Positions 45,691 to 56,984 are shown, numbered from the stretch's first letter. The stretch: 64,000 nt of DNA from Megamerina dolium (GCA_963854835.1 OY978530.1:27480137-27544136); one strand, 5' to 3'. A program made the numbers and translations. Notes: a model not told the origin generated them from the letters alone.

Positions 45691-46445
45691 CCAATTTTTT
45701 CACAAATGATGTTTTGTTGTCATGTATGCAGACATATTGTGCGTAATAAAAGAATTGTTTATATCAACTTCTACCTTCTTCGACAGATATTTTGTGCAAA
45801 AAAATTTTTTCTTTATGTACCAAGAAAACAAATTCATGCCAGATGTCAATTCTTCGATATTTGGTTTCTTCGCTTAGCTCATGAGGATCCCAGTTTGCTT
45901 CCCTCTGGATTTTTTCCATTGCGTGCAGATGAACTGAAATTACCTGCTATGTTACTCCTAACTATGCTGCAAGTTAATTTTCACTTTTAGATGGATTTTA
46001 GTGGGTGCCGTAGCTCAGTGGTTAGTGTGTTGGCCTTCTGACCTATAGGTCGTGGTTCAATCCCCGGCTGATGCATAACAATTTTAATATCGAAAAGATT
46101 TTTCTTTCGAACGGTACCCACCTGTCGGCAAGCAATTGGCAATTCCTCCGACAGTAACAACGGAGCTTCTAAAAGAACTCTGTGACAAAGCTCAAAAAAA
46201 GTGATGTCGCAAGAGTTCTGCTGTTCGGAACCATCTAAAATAAGTAGGTTCCTACTAATACTGTCCAAAATTTAACACGCACAACAGTAATGGAAGAGCA
46301 GCTCGGCCAATGAGCCCTTCGGGGTTTTAAGTGCCACATATTTATTTTTATTTTTTTTTAGATGGATTTTAATCGAGTATAGTTTAAATTTCTTCAGCCA
46401 TAACCAGTCGTCGAGCAGCACTCCGTGTACCATCCGCAAGACTAG
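45691..46445 (-). pseudogene. Second mariner-type relic, split by a SINE
   Basis: The minus strand at about 45790-45960 gives WDPHELSEETKYRRIDIWHEF followed by FLHKIS, the region just before the first catalytic Asp in mariner transposases. Sequence to the right of the SINE (46372-46445) may be its N-terminal side. Strongly decayed. Confidence 0.5.
46001..46359 (+). repeat. tRNA-derived SINE, best full-length copy with TSD
   Basis: GTGGGTGCCGTAGCTCAGTG opens the tRNA-like head (A-box at about 46010-46026; B-box GGTTCAATCCC at 46054-46064). A 280-nt body follows, ending with GTGCCACATATTTATTT and a T-rich tail. AGATGGATTTTA flanks it at 45989-46000 and 46360-46371. The internal Pol III promoter reads toward the T-tail, so the run of T's could itself be the Pol III terminator. 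T-rich, not A-rich, tails are seen in all four copies that keep the end. Confidence 0.92.
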
Positions 46446-48128
46446 AATTTCCACCCAACAAAATAGTCACATGTTTTCTCTAATTTTTCTTATTTGTGAT
46501 ATCAGTCTTTACCCTCATAACTATAAATTTATTCCGAAGTTCCCACTTATGTACATTGAATTTAACATAATTTAGACCACTAAAAATGATACCACAAAAG
46601 TCTGCGTACAGGCGAATTCAAAATTTTATTTCACATATTCCTTGTTCAAGAAAGATAAAGGAGTATTTCCATTTTGGACTGCGTTTGCACCAGAGTAGTT
46701 GTTAGCTGTATTTTTATAATTAACCCTTACCGTGGCACCAATGTTTAAGAAAACCCTACACTGGGTTTTCTTAATTTATATAGATAAAATCTTCGGTGCG
46801 GTTAAAATTTAGTTCCAACTTTGAATTTCTGAGTCTAGTAGTCAATAGAATTATTTTTCCTAGAAGCTCTGAAAATTGCGTTTTTCCCAAAATGCCGGTA
46901 GCTGGTATTTTATTTGCCATTTTAGGAATAAACATACATATGTATAATAACAACTTTTATTTGTTAGCAAAGTTCGACAAAAAGAGAAATTTCACTGATC
47001 TAGTAATTTTTGAAATTACAGCTATAGTTAATGAATATATATAAATAAGTGACTTGAGAGTTTGTTTAGTTCTTGCCGACTGTCAAATGATAAAAGTTGC
47101 AAATATTTACAATTTAAATATAATTTGTTTATTAATAACTTTGATGATTACTTTGTGAAAGTGAAAACTTTCTTTGCAATAATGCATTCCAATACAAACA
47201 TACTGTTTTATACTTTCCTACACAAAACGCTATGGAATGCTTGATTGAGAAAAGTATTTGCGCACTAAATATGACCCAGTGAGAATCTAAAGAAGTTTTC
47301 CCCGTTGAAGGCGATTGTGAGCATTCACAATTAAAGAACTTTGCTTTATTTGCTATCACGAAAAATCTAAAAGAAAAATATCAACAAGGAGACTGCATTC
47401 AATGCAAAACTCAGTTAGCACAGTCGAACACAGCAAAACGAAATGCAATAATTTTTAAGAAATAATAATACGTATTTTTACCCATATATACTCGTTATTT
47501 ATTTGCTTATGACAAAAAGTTTAGCCTCAGTCAAATGTAAATAGTGCCAGGATTAGTTAAAAAACCGACAAAATTTAAAAAAAAAGAACACAAAAACAAG
47601 CTAATATGAAATTTTGGCCATTGCCATAAAACGGGTTTCAAATCGGAACAAAACTCTAAGAGTTATAGCTATTTGAAATTTTAAATCTTTACATATGTAC
47701 ATAGTGCAACGGTTAACCATCAACGGAAAATACACATCTGTGGATCGCTTCTACGCAGGTGAAAAGGCATAAGGAATCGGCAGCCTCCGACGTTCTATCT
47801 ATAGAACAATCAACTGAATACGTTAACAAAGCTATAGTAAAGCGTCAACAACAAAATACAAACTAAGCCACAACAACATCACTAATCCAAAACATCGACA
47901 CCAACGTCCACGTCAACATCAACATAAAAAGCAAGGAGGAATTTTGACAACAAATTTGGAACACAACAGAAGCAAAATCAACAACCAGCAACCATCAGCA
48001 GCGGTAACATAAAAATACAGTCCACAAAATATACACAATATATGTAAGTTCCACTTTCTTAACTTGCAAGATGGTAACTGTGACGAATGCTGATTGGTCG
48101 ACTAAAAACGAAAAGAAAAAAGAGCAAC
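46446..48128. other. No supported gene
   Basis: AT-rich sequence with no convincing frame. It holds the perfect hairpin at 46745-46774. At 47740-48010 there is A/C-rich sequence with CAACA-type repeats which may once have coded for a Gln/Asn/Thr-rich N-terminal LINE ORF1 segment, but I cannot support that. Confidence 0.35.
46745..46774. repeat. Perfect 12-bp hairpin
   Basis: TTAAGAAAACCC, a 6-nt loop TACACT, then GGGTTTTCTTAA. The stem is perfect. It begins and ends with TTAA. Function unknown. Confidence 0.85.
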
Positions 48129-48129
48129 T

Positions 48130-48745
48130 TTTATAATTAAAATTAAACTAACTTAAAATTATGTGATATTCCCGATGTTCCATCACAATTTGTTAAGTCG
48201 CCAGGTTTAGCAATTTCACAGCGTATTGAATGTGTCTTTTCTTTTTAATCGTCGATGGCCTGTGTTCAGCAACAATTGCCTAGCAAGAAGATTCGGTTGG
48301 TTGTTTAATTTTTGAATGTAGCTTCTGCATGAGTTTGCAACTTCCTCAGAAATTGTGAGTATATTTGAATCTCGATGGATGTTAACGTTCCTCATATACC
48401 AAGGTGCGTTTACAATAATTCGCAGGCACTTGGATTGTATTCGCTGCAATTTTTCGATATTTAAGGGAGATGCGGTGCCCCATAACTGGATATCATAAGT
48501 CCAGATTGGCTTCAGGATTGCTTTATATACTCTGTATTCGACTTTGTATTCGAGCTTTATGTACTTTGTATTCGAGCTTCAACTTTAAGCTTAGTGTAAC
48601 ATCCACCATAACTGATTAATTTTTAGTCAGCCTTCTGTCGAGGTGAATACCCAAGTTCTTTGTTGAGGAACATTGTGGAACTGATTGACCATTTATTTTA
48701 AGTGGTAGACATGTATCTAGCCTTAGTGTGAAGTATAAAGTATAA
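48130..48745 (-). pseudogene. 3' end of a Jockey-like LINE (same family as the one ending at 41375)
   Basis: On the minus strand the open part reads MQRIQSKCLRIIVNAPWYMRNVNIHRD and ends KRKDTFNTL, nearly the same as 41000-41233. The 3' UTR motif AATATCACATAATTTTAAG follows at 48140-48165. The upstream RT C-terminus (LGIHLDRRL) can be traced to about 48700 with breaks. 5' truncated. Confidence 0.85.
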
Positions 48746-48790
48746 AAATATAATATATAGTATAAAAATATAAAAATATAAAAATCAAAT
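48725..48790. repeat. TATAAAAA tandem repeats
   Basis: Short imperfect repeats of AGTATAAAAATATAAAA next to the truncation point of the LINE above. Confidence 0.7.
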
Positions 48791-49376
48791 AATTTAATTA
48801 AACTTCTCTTGAATTGTCAAAATATTGCAAAAAGACGGGGAAATATTTTAGCTTTCGATAGAAAGTCGGAATATATGTATATTTCCAGCAACTTTTTAAG
48901 TTGTACACCCAATATGTGGAAATATGAACATCTGAAGGAACTTAAAAAAATGACATAAAACGGAAGTTTCTTTAAAAACAATGTTGAAATTAGAGATATC
49001 ATTGCAATAAGGCATGATATATTACCTCCAAACGAAAAGTGCGTAAGTCAGGTAACTAAAAAATTGTCTGGTTCAGATAGTTGAAATGAGAACAACTGAA
49101 GGTAGAGTATCTAAACCGTTTTTCAAAATAGTCCTGTTGCCATCGAATAAAAAATATAGTTCTTTCAAAATACAAAAAACCACAATTTTTTTTTTTTATT
49201 ATTGTGTTCTTTCTATATTTCTGGTCTGATTAAATTTTGGAGTTGAAATGGGCGGAAATATGCAACCAAATGAAGGTACTCGTCGCTCCAGCAACAGGCG
49301 TCATCAACTACGTCGTCACTACAAACGCGCTGGAACGTAGGGTAGCGTTTTAAGTACTAGATGACTAAGTACACCA

Positions 49377-49775
49377 ATGCAGCTGTTTATTGCGTGTATT
49401 CCGAGCCTTCCAGTAGGCAAATGGAAATTTGTCAAGATCGAAAATAATAATGGAAATACCCACACTAGAGAAGCTGCAGCAAAAACAGCAACGATGCAAG
49501 TGCTCTTTCTAGTAACAAATGATTCGTTGCAACCACTAGCGAAATGCTATGGCGTGGTGAACTATGGCTTTGGCAAAGTCACAGTCAAAGTGTACAAAAG
49601 CGATATCGATGTTGCTGAACATTTTACTTCAGCGATTGAGCCTACGGCTAGCGAAACAGAATTAAGCGATGTCGACAGCGTTAGCAACGAAGGCGGGTAC
49701 ACATCCTTTGGTTCAAAACTCAAATCTGGTTATAGGATTTTATACACAGAAGAAGAGCTCTTAAGCGGATCTTAG
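49377..49775 (+). CDS. Unrecognised 132-residue open frame
   Basis: It starts at ATG 49377, shortly after an in-frame stop (49362), and ends at TAG 49773. The composition looks like a real protein: a hydrophobic start (LFIACIPSLPVGKW), a central NDSLQPLAKCYGVVNYGFGKVTVKVYKSDIDVAEHF, then an acidic Ser-rich stretch (SETELSDVDSVSNEGGY) and a KLKSGYRILYTEEELL end. I recognise no domain. AATAAA at 49830 could be a poly(A) signal. It could be a transposon accessory gene, a retrocopy, or a host gene; there is no splice evidence. Another short frame (ATG 49247) precedes it. Confidence 0.35.
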   Translation: MQLFIACIPSLPVGKWKFVKIENNNGNTHTREAAAKTATMQVLFLVTNDSLQPLAKCYGVVNYGFGKVTVKVYKSDIDVAEHFTSAIEPTASETELSDVDSVSNEGGYTSFGSKLKSGYRILYTEEELLSGS

Positions 49776-49845
49776 GAGGGTGCGTCAAGTTGTTTACAAA
49801 TGCATGTCGTCAATCGCTTAATAAAGCATGTCCAAAAACTATTAA

Positions 49846-50553
49846 GGGGGGAGTAAGGGATAATTTGAGATAAAAAACACTTTTTTCTCCGATTTTTTAC
49901 GGAGATACAGCTTAAGAAAAATTATTCAAACTTTTTTTTTAATTATAAAGCATCATCTAGGGAATATTTAGTTAAATTTTCGTAATTGAATATTGAAAAA
50001 TAAGCCGTTGACAGATCATTTCCCAAAACGCCTTTTGAAAAATACGTTCGATGAACACGATAACTCGGCGTAGAATTATCTGAAATCAAAAATGTTGTTA
50101 AATTTACTTAAATTATGAGTTGATTCTCACCCTCCCGTCGATGTTGAGTTATCATTTTCATTTTTCAACAGTTCGTGGCCTATTTAAGTAAAAAACGCGA
50201 TTTCGCGCTAAATTCTCCGCTATTTTTTAGGTGACAAACTACCTTAATATGAAAATAGAAAAATGTAAATAACGGGAGGGGGAGGCATTTTATACCAAGA
50301 AAGTATGTTTCGAGTTTGAAAAGAATCGGTCGAGTAGATTCTGCAGGATCGTGTTCACGGACTTCGAAAAATTGGTTTTCAGAAAAACACGTTTGAAGTT
50401 TTTTTTTTCTCAAAAAGTGGAAAAATTTTTTTTGTAACTTACACTGAATCATCGATCCCAGGTCCATAAAGTACGTTCCCGGCAGCAATCTCGTTGTCTT
50501 GGAAAACGAAAAAGAAAAAAAAAATCAATTTTCCGAATCTGCTTATCCCTTAC
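49846..50553. mobile_element. TTAA-flanked MITE-like element
   Basis: TTAA (49842-49845) is followed by GGGGGGAGTAAGGGATAATTT. Near 50543-50552 TTATCCCTTA is the inverse of the TAAGGGATAA at the left end. The interior is AT-rich with no convincing gene. The right boundary and the second TTAA are not clear. The G-rich start next to TTAA resembles the MITE at 13860-14588. Confidence 0.5.
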
Positions 50554-50749
50554 AAACCATAGAGGGAAGAGGGAACCACCGTGGCCCACGAAATTTAATC
50601 TATTGCGAGTGGAGTGTAGAAAGTAATTCAATAGAGAGTAATATTCCCGTGAGGAAAGAGGGTGGAATGTCTACTATGAAAAGTTAATAATTTATAAGAA
50701 AAAAGTTAGAAAAGCGACGAGAATCTCTAAACTTACTCTTTAATACACA

Positions 50750-51035
50750 CTTGACCGGTAGCTGAGACGATTACACGACGCTAGCTACCATAGTTAGTGG
50801 TCATGATTGTGAATCGGAAATTTTAGGTGTTATCACAGAAGCCAATATAGATTGGGCTGTGAGGACCTTCAAATCTTTTTAATCACCTGGGCCTGATGGG
50901 CAGCTCCAATATTCCTTAGTGTACTGGCTGCAAACCATTCTTGAAAGTGCTTAACATCTGAATTATATTTTCACTTTATGGAGGGAAGTGAAAGTTGTCT
51001 TTATTCTAAAGGCAGGCAGGACAGCAAGCTGCTTT
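50750..51035 (+). pseudogene. LOA/I-like LINE RT fragment (left part)
   Basis: The plus strand reads ANIDWAVRTFKSF, a stop, then SPGPDGQLQYSLVYWLQTILE and FTLWREVKVVFILKAGRTA, the first RT blocks of LOA/I-group LINEs. It is interrupted by a minus-strand LINE end (51053-51535); more of the element follows at 51536-52420. Confidence 0.7.
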
Positions 51036-51052
51036 GGAATATTAATGCAGAG

Positions 51053-51076
51053 GATAGGTTAGGTTAGGTTAGGTTA
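51053..51076. repeat. (TTAGG)n pentamer run, LINE tail
   Basis: Four TTAGG units on the plus strand. The sequence equals the ancestral insect telomere repeat, but here it is most simply the 3' tail of the minus-strand LINE at 51053-51535. Confidence 0.8.
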
Positions 51077-51535
51077 TGTGGCCGCCCCCCAAAGGGGGGT
51101 GCACTTAGGCCAAATAATTGGCCCATTGTGTCACCATGGATCATTGATGCCTACCATCCTATCTCCTCTGTTAAGCGGAACCATTGGGATTTCCTAATGA
51201 ATAGAGCAATGTCCTAATTCCTAATGAATAGAGCAATGTCCCATCCATGGGTGCAAGCTCAGTGGTATCTGTAAAAAAAGCACTCCCTAGTAGAGTGTGC
51301 CTTCTGCGTGCCAAGGCGGGGCATCTACAGAGGAAGTGGTGAACACTTTCCTCCTCTTCCTCGTCCTGGCAGCTGCGACAGAAATCGTTGGCCGGTAAGC
51401 CGAGCCTTGCAGCATGCCTACCCACAAGCCAGTGGCCCGTGAGTACGGCGACTACATACAGGATAGAGAGGGGCAAGCAGCTATAGCACTCTATTCGTCT
51501 AAAAGATCGGTGGGAGCGAGATGAGGCCTAAAACC
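51053..51535 (-). pseudogene. 3' end of a LOA-like LINE with (CCTAA)n tail
   Basis: The minus strand is open in 51171-51476: LTGHWLVGRHAARLGLPANDFCRSC then SVHHFLCRCPALARRRHTLLG. This is the zinc-binding C-terminus after RNase H in the LOA group. A 23-bp tandem duplication (about 51192-51241) lies near the stop. The element ends with (CCTAA)n repeats (51053-51076), the microsatellite-type tail used by such LINEs. Confidence 0.8.
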
Positions 51536-52420
51536 CCAGGTAGTACACTGGTTATGTACAGCAGTGGAGAGACCAATTTTGACATACGGCATCCAAGTTT
51601 GGTAACCAGTATTTCATAAAGGGAATGCAGTTAGACGCATGGAAAGTATTCAGAGGGCATTAGGCTTATACGTAAGCGTGGCTCTCAAAACCACTATAAC
51701 AGCAGTATTCAATACCATGCTGCATCTTTTACCGATTGACCTATGCGGCAAACAGCTAACAGTGAAATTGGCTTTAAGGCTAAGGGATTCCTCTCTTTTA
51801 GCCACAAATGTAAGAGCACACTAAACCATCTTAGGAACCTTTCCACTCATTCCCTGTACCACTGACATTTGTAACCCGGTTAACCTTCATTTAAATAAAT
51901 CTTTCATTAAAATTTTCCATTCAATAGATAACTGGAATAATGGTAACATAGATTGTATTGACAGGGTCAACATCTTTACAAATGGATCTAAACTAGATGA
52001 GCAAGTCGGAGTGGGTGTCTACTCTGAGGTGTTGGGCACCCATTTATTCTTCCGCTTGCCGGATCATTGTAGTGTATTCCAGTCTGGAGTATTAGTTCTT
52101 AAGGAAGCCCCCGTATTTGGTAGGTACAATGTCCTAACAACAAATTAAATCTATATTTACTCGGATATCCAAGAAACCCTGAGATGTCTCCAATCATGAA
52201 GGCATTCATCAAAGACAGTGATTGAATATCACGAGTTATTAAGCGAACTTCACCATAAATCTCAATTCGGTACCCAAGCATACAAATATCGAGTGTAATT
52301 TCAGGGCGGATTAATTGGTCAGGCAGGCCACAATATTACCATTCCACCCGGATAGGGTTTCGGTGCCGACGCCGTTATCAACTTGCAAATTTCGGAACAT
52401 ATTCCCCCGCAACATTAAGT
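51536..52420 (+). pseudogene. LOA/I-like LINE RT C-terminus and RNase H (right part)
   Basis: The plus strand shows PILTYGIQVW and RRMESIQRALGLYV (51560-51680), then VNIFTNGSKLDEQVGVGVYSE (about 51968-52030; RNase H first Asp reads FTNGSK, diverged from FTDGSK), then YSDIQETLRCLQS and a GQAGHN-like end with frame breaks to about 52420. It continues the element interrupted at 51035. Confidence 0.7.
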
Positions 52421-52424
52421 TACT

Positions 52425-53900
52425 ATTATTGAGTACAGAATTATTCATTTTACAGATTATAGATACTTAATGAAATAAAGAGAACAAATTTAGCTTAAAT
52501 CTACTAATTCCAATATTAAAATGTAAAATTTTATGAATATTGTTACATATGTGCATACATCTTGAGACTGGCTCATTGTAAGTGTAATTGCTTTTATGTA
52601 TTACATTAACAAATTGGCGTTTATGCCTCGATTCAGGCAATGGAACATAAAAATTTTACAAGTTATATAGCTGTATGTTGCCGTTAACCACATTAACAAC
52701 GAATAATAAAGAAAAGTAAATTCTTCTATCAAGCAATGACTGTAAACCAAGGAATTTCCTTCTGCCAATGTAAGATGGAAGACCATATTTTCAACGCAAT
52801 TTGTATAATGCGAATTTTGTAAAGACTCTTTGAGCCCTTTCAATTCTCATTGAGTGAGTTTAATAATATGGATTCCAAATTAAAGTACAATAATCTAAAC
52901 GACTTCTGAAAAAAATGAATATATGGCTTCTATATATGGAGCTTCTCTTCCATTACTGTTGTGCGTGTTAAATTTTGGACAGTATTAGAAGGGACAGAGC
53001 TCTTTTAGAAACTTTTTCATGGCAAATTGTTACTGCCGGAAGAGTTGCCAATTGTTTGACGACAGGTGGGTACCTTTCGAAAGAAAAATTTTTTCGATAA
53101 TAAATTTCCTATGCTTCAACCAGGGATTGAGTCTACAACCTACAGATCAGAAGGCCAACAGACTAACCACTGAGTTACGGCACCCACTCCAAACGGCTTC
53201 TGGTCAATTAAATATAAAGCGACTTCAAAGTTGGGTGTTCTTAAACCCGCAGTATTCCTTTTAATGAAGCTAATCATAACGAATAATTTCGAAACAATGA
53301 AATCAATATGCTTTGAAAATGAAAGTTTTGATTCAAAAATTAAACCCAAATCTTTAATTTCATAATTACGATTCAATGTCGAACCATTCAAGTTATACTG
53401 ATAAACGATATTACTAGGCTTTTTAGAAAACCTAACGATACAGCATTTTTTTGTATTCTGATATAAATGATTGTTAATGCACCATACCTCAAATACGTTT
53501 AGATTGGATTGCAGACTAACACAATCTAAATGATCACGAACCAATAAAGAAAGTTTTACATCGTTACAGTAAGACGTTTAGGTAAGTCGTTCATGAAGAC
53601 CGAAAACAAAAAAGGCCCACGTGTGTACCTTACGGTATAACCGACCACACATTGACAAGATTATTTCATTTCGTCGAATCAATCTCAACAAATAATTTTC
53701 TCTCACTGTGGAAGCTGTAGAAAAAATTTGAAAGATTACCATTAATACCACAGTTTTTAAGATTTAACAAAAGAATTGAATGGTCTACTTTGTCGAATTC
53801 TTTGGAAAAGTCTGTGTAAATAACATCTTATATTAGTAATAAAAGCTAAATTAGTGCGTGTCAATCTCCCCGGAAAAAATCCATATTTAATCTATATTTA
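52425..53900 (-). pseudogene. CR1/Jockey-like LINE RT, split by a SINE
   Basis: Minus strand: PKEFDKVDHSILLLNLKNCG (about 53760-53830), then the open part 53203-53544 with LQSNLNVFEVWCINNHLYQN, KKCCIVRFSKK and YEIKDLGLIFESKLSFSKHID. After the SINE it has SRLDYCTLIWNPYY, RVFTKFALYKLRWKYGLPSY and LLDRRIYFSLLFVVNVVNG (52660-52890). The RT active-site box has been lost or is unrecognisable. The family differs from the other Jockey copies in the window. Confidence 0.75.
52909..53187 (-). repeat. tRNA-derived SINE, internally deleted copy with 15-bp TSD
   Basis: It reads from the tRNA-like head (53187 downward) to a T-rich tail (52909). It lacks about 80 bp of the body compared with the full copy. 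TCTAAACGACTTCTG (52894-52908) and TCCAAACGGCTTCTG (53188-53202) flank it, a 15-bp duplication with two later changes. Confidence 0.85.
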
Positions 53901-54695
53901 ACCACAAACAAGAGAATCAGTATTGTTATTCGGTCTTACTATTCGAGGTTCGGCCGTTTTTACAATATCTCTTATAGTTGCTTATGGTCTTCCTATCGGA
54001 GGTTCGGCCAGAACAACTAATTAATATTTGAAGATTCCGTTTGGAGTGTATCTGACACGGAATATTCTGGTGACCCTCCATTGAGCACAGCTATACGGAG
54101 CTCAAATTTCTTTGGATCAACCATTCGAGCTTTCTGAACAATTTTGACACCAAGTCCTTAGTCAACCACAACTCGTATCAGCATTTGGTCACTCACTTCA
54201 TCAAGCATTATTTGGTATATCGTGGATAACAGAGCTCATCATCCTTTTGAAGCAGTACAGCGATCGAAAGGAATCAACAGCACTTAAAAGGATCAATCAG
54301 TAGATTCCTTTTGCTACAAATCAACAGTCTCTTGTAATTGCATCAATTCGACGTGGACATAAGCACAGTGTTTCCATGGTAATACTGGTATCGTTTGAGT
54401 AACTAGACGACGTTAAGGAGCACAAATTTAGTATGGCTTTTGGTCTCAAGTGGCTTGTCGCAAACCATAACCGATGTGGCATCACGTTGTTTCTGAACAG
54501 ACGACTACTTGAACAACATCAGGGACTGTGTGTTTCAATTCGTCCACTTTAACTGTGTATCCTGAGCTATCTAAAATCAACTAGGACTGTGTGTACTCAT
54601 TTAACAGAAGCTTTTCAACAAGAAGGACCGCAAGACCTAGTCAATAGCAATAATCAGTCCTTCTGCAGCATCGTATTCAAGACCCAACAGACAAA

Positions 54696-55795
54696 ATGGC
54701 AGCGTTTGAAGATCTAGCAAAACAACAGAAGGAAACTGGCACAAATATTGAAAACATCATTCGCAATTTCAAGAAGGACTATCTCTCAAGGAAACAATCG
54801 GTGGAGTATTATCAGGAGCGGCTGAGACAACTAGATGAAGAATGGTCAACATTTGAAACTACAGACACCAAAATTCGTCTTCTCAAAAACATACCAGTGC
54901 ATCATGAGTACTTCGCAAACGAGCACTACAACCGTATTGTAAGCCAATACAAAGATTTATTTTAGTCGTCGATTGAAAAGCTAATAAACATACCGAAACG
55001 CTCGTTTCAGCGTTCACTCGGAGATAATGTTTCATCTTCCAGCCTTTCAGTTATGCAGAAGTTATGGGAGCACATAGAAAGTAATCATTTTACAATATGC
55101 GAGTTGTACGAAAGTCCATCCGAACATGGGTACGATATGGAGCAGTATCTCAGTGGAGAACATCGTACGTGTATTACTACAGGCTTTAAATAATAATATA
55201 CCGCTTTCAAAGGTCCATAAAAAGTGGTATTTGAAAACTCAGTTGGTGGGGGTGGCTGCGAATCTGATCAAACATTTTGTCTCCACAGGAGAAAATTTCG
55301 ATGCAGCACGGAACATGCTTCTGGAACGATAAAGCAACAAACGTTTTCTTGTCAGCAAGCTAATAAATGAGCTAGTTAGCACACCAGAAATAACGTCCGT
55401 CAACACCGTTAAAAGGCGGCATAATATAAAGCTAGAATGTCTATTAGCATTACAAAATCTGAAAATAGACACGTCATCATGGGACCTGCTCTTGCTTCAT
55501 CTATTACTCAAAAAACTGGATCAAGAGACACGTCTGAGTTGTGAACAATCACTCTCAAAGCCAAGAGAATTACACTCAATTAAGGAATTTCTTCAGTTTC
55601 TGGAAAAGCATTTACAATCTATGGAGGCAATAGGTGTCAATGAAAAATCATTAAACTCAACTCCAAAGGTGTACACTTTCGTCAGATCCAAGGATCAAAG
55701 CACATCCATTATTTTCCTGCAAAGAATTGTTACAACAATCGCCATCAGCACGTTTCCAGTTTGTGCAAAACAAAAATTCTGCACAATTACCTGAA
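54696..55795 (+). pseudogene. BEL/Pao gag
   Basis: MAAFEDLAKQQKETGTNIEN starts a BEL-type gag with a coiled-coil N-terminus (YYQERLRQLDEEWSTFE), then HHEYFANEHYNRI. After an internal stop near 54964 and a frame change it continues: NMLLER, KRFLVSKLINELVSTPEI, CLLALQNLKIDTSSWDLLL, LKKLDQETRLSCEQSLSKPRELHSIKEFLQFLE. All are conserved blocks of this family. Stops at 54963, 55190, 55330 and 55793. Confidence 0.82.
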
Positions 55796-56339
55796 ATCTG
55801 GACATACTGCCAAAAATTGCTCCTTAAGAAGCCGTATGAAGTCCAACAAAAAACACAACACACTGCTACACTTTGAGAGCTCGAAAAAAGAGGAAGCTAA
55901 ACCTGCATCAGGACCTTCACAAGTTACTTCTGCAAAAAGCTCAGCACCACGAAATATTACATCATCAATAGTGGAAGATGAAGCTACGTCATTGGCCACA
56001 GCGAAACATTGCAAATCAAAATCATACGTACACACAGCCATGGTAACAGTGAAAGGTAATGCAACAGAAGTACAGTGTCGGGCTATTCTTTACTCAGGAT
56101 CGCAGGTCAATTTTGTCCCCGAACGACTGGCATTACCCATAATTCATCAACGATATATATTAATGGAATTGGATCAAGCAATACCAAGGTACATCATCGA
56201 TTCAACGTTGTTTTGCACTCTCGAATTAACAATTTCACAACACGATTGGAAGCAGCAGTATTACTACGTATTATATCTCCACAATCATCGCACGGACTCA
56301 ATATCAGCAAATGGCCAATTCCTGGCAATATTGAGCTAG
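55761..56339 (+). pseudogene. BEL/Pao nucleocapsid knuckle and protease
   Basis: The start overlaps the end of gag: YLKSGHTAKNC is the second half of a CCHC knuckle (first Cys lost), then NKKHNTLLHFE. The protease follows with CRAILYSGSQVNFV, where the family's catalytic D-S-G reads Y-S-G, so the active Asp is gone. The frame then breaks into 56075-56476, which continues the protease/RT linker. Confidence 0.78.
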
Positions 56340-56513
56340 CAGATCCGGTATTCAGCCGTTCTGACAAAATTAATATATTGTTATGTGCGGAATTTCATCA
56401 CCAGCTGGACAAATTCAACTCCCTGGTGACCTACCTATCCTCTAAAATACGTACGGTGCTAGGCTGGACGATCTGAAATAAAATTGGTGGCAATCACCTA
56501 TCAAATGTGACAT

Positions 56514-56984
56514 GTGGAATTTGCACAGATGACAGCAATCTGGAAACTGCCACAGTGCAGAGCGAGCTTCCGGTTGCCACATTTTGTTTTCACGACAGAT
56601 GTCAAAAAAATATATCGACAAATGCTGGTGCATCCAAAAAACCGGAAATTTAAAATTACCATCTGGAGAAAGGATTCAGTCATGCCCATTAAATATTATC
56701 AGCTAAATACTATCACCTGTGGGACGAGATCAGCTCCAAAATGTCTACAACAGATTGCAAAAGACAATGCACTGCAATACCCACTTGGTGCTCAGTTTCT
56801 GCAGGGCAGCTTTTATGTGGATGGTATTTGTGGATCAGACTGCTTGGACACAACTCTAGAAATCCAGCGGCAGCTGATACACATCTTGAAGCAACATGAA
56901 TATACCTTGCATATTACATTATGCATATTACATTATAAAAATCAGAAATTTTATGATTCCTCCTCTGCCTGCAAGAAACGATAG
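56514..56984 (+). pseudogene. BEL/Pao reverse transcriptase fragment
   Basis: FVFTTDVKKIYRQMLVHPKNRKFKI, YYQLNTITCGTRSAPKCLQQIA and FYVDGICGSD are the BEL RT palm; the catalytic YVDD box reads YVDG. The frame is otherwise intact for 156 codons and then ends. Confidence 0.82.

Noticed and set aside
51053..51076. Telomeric DNA
   Set aside because: There are only four TTAGG units, located directly at the 3' end of a LINE in the middle of TE-rich sequence.
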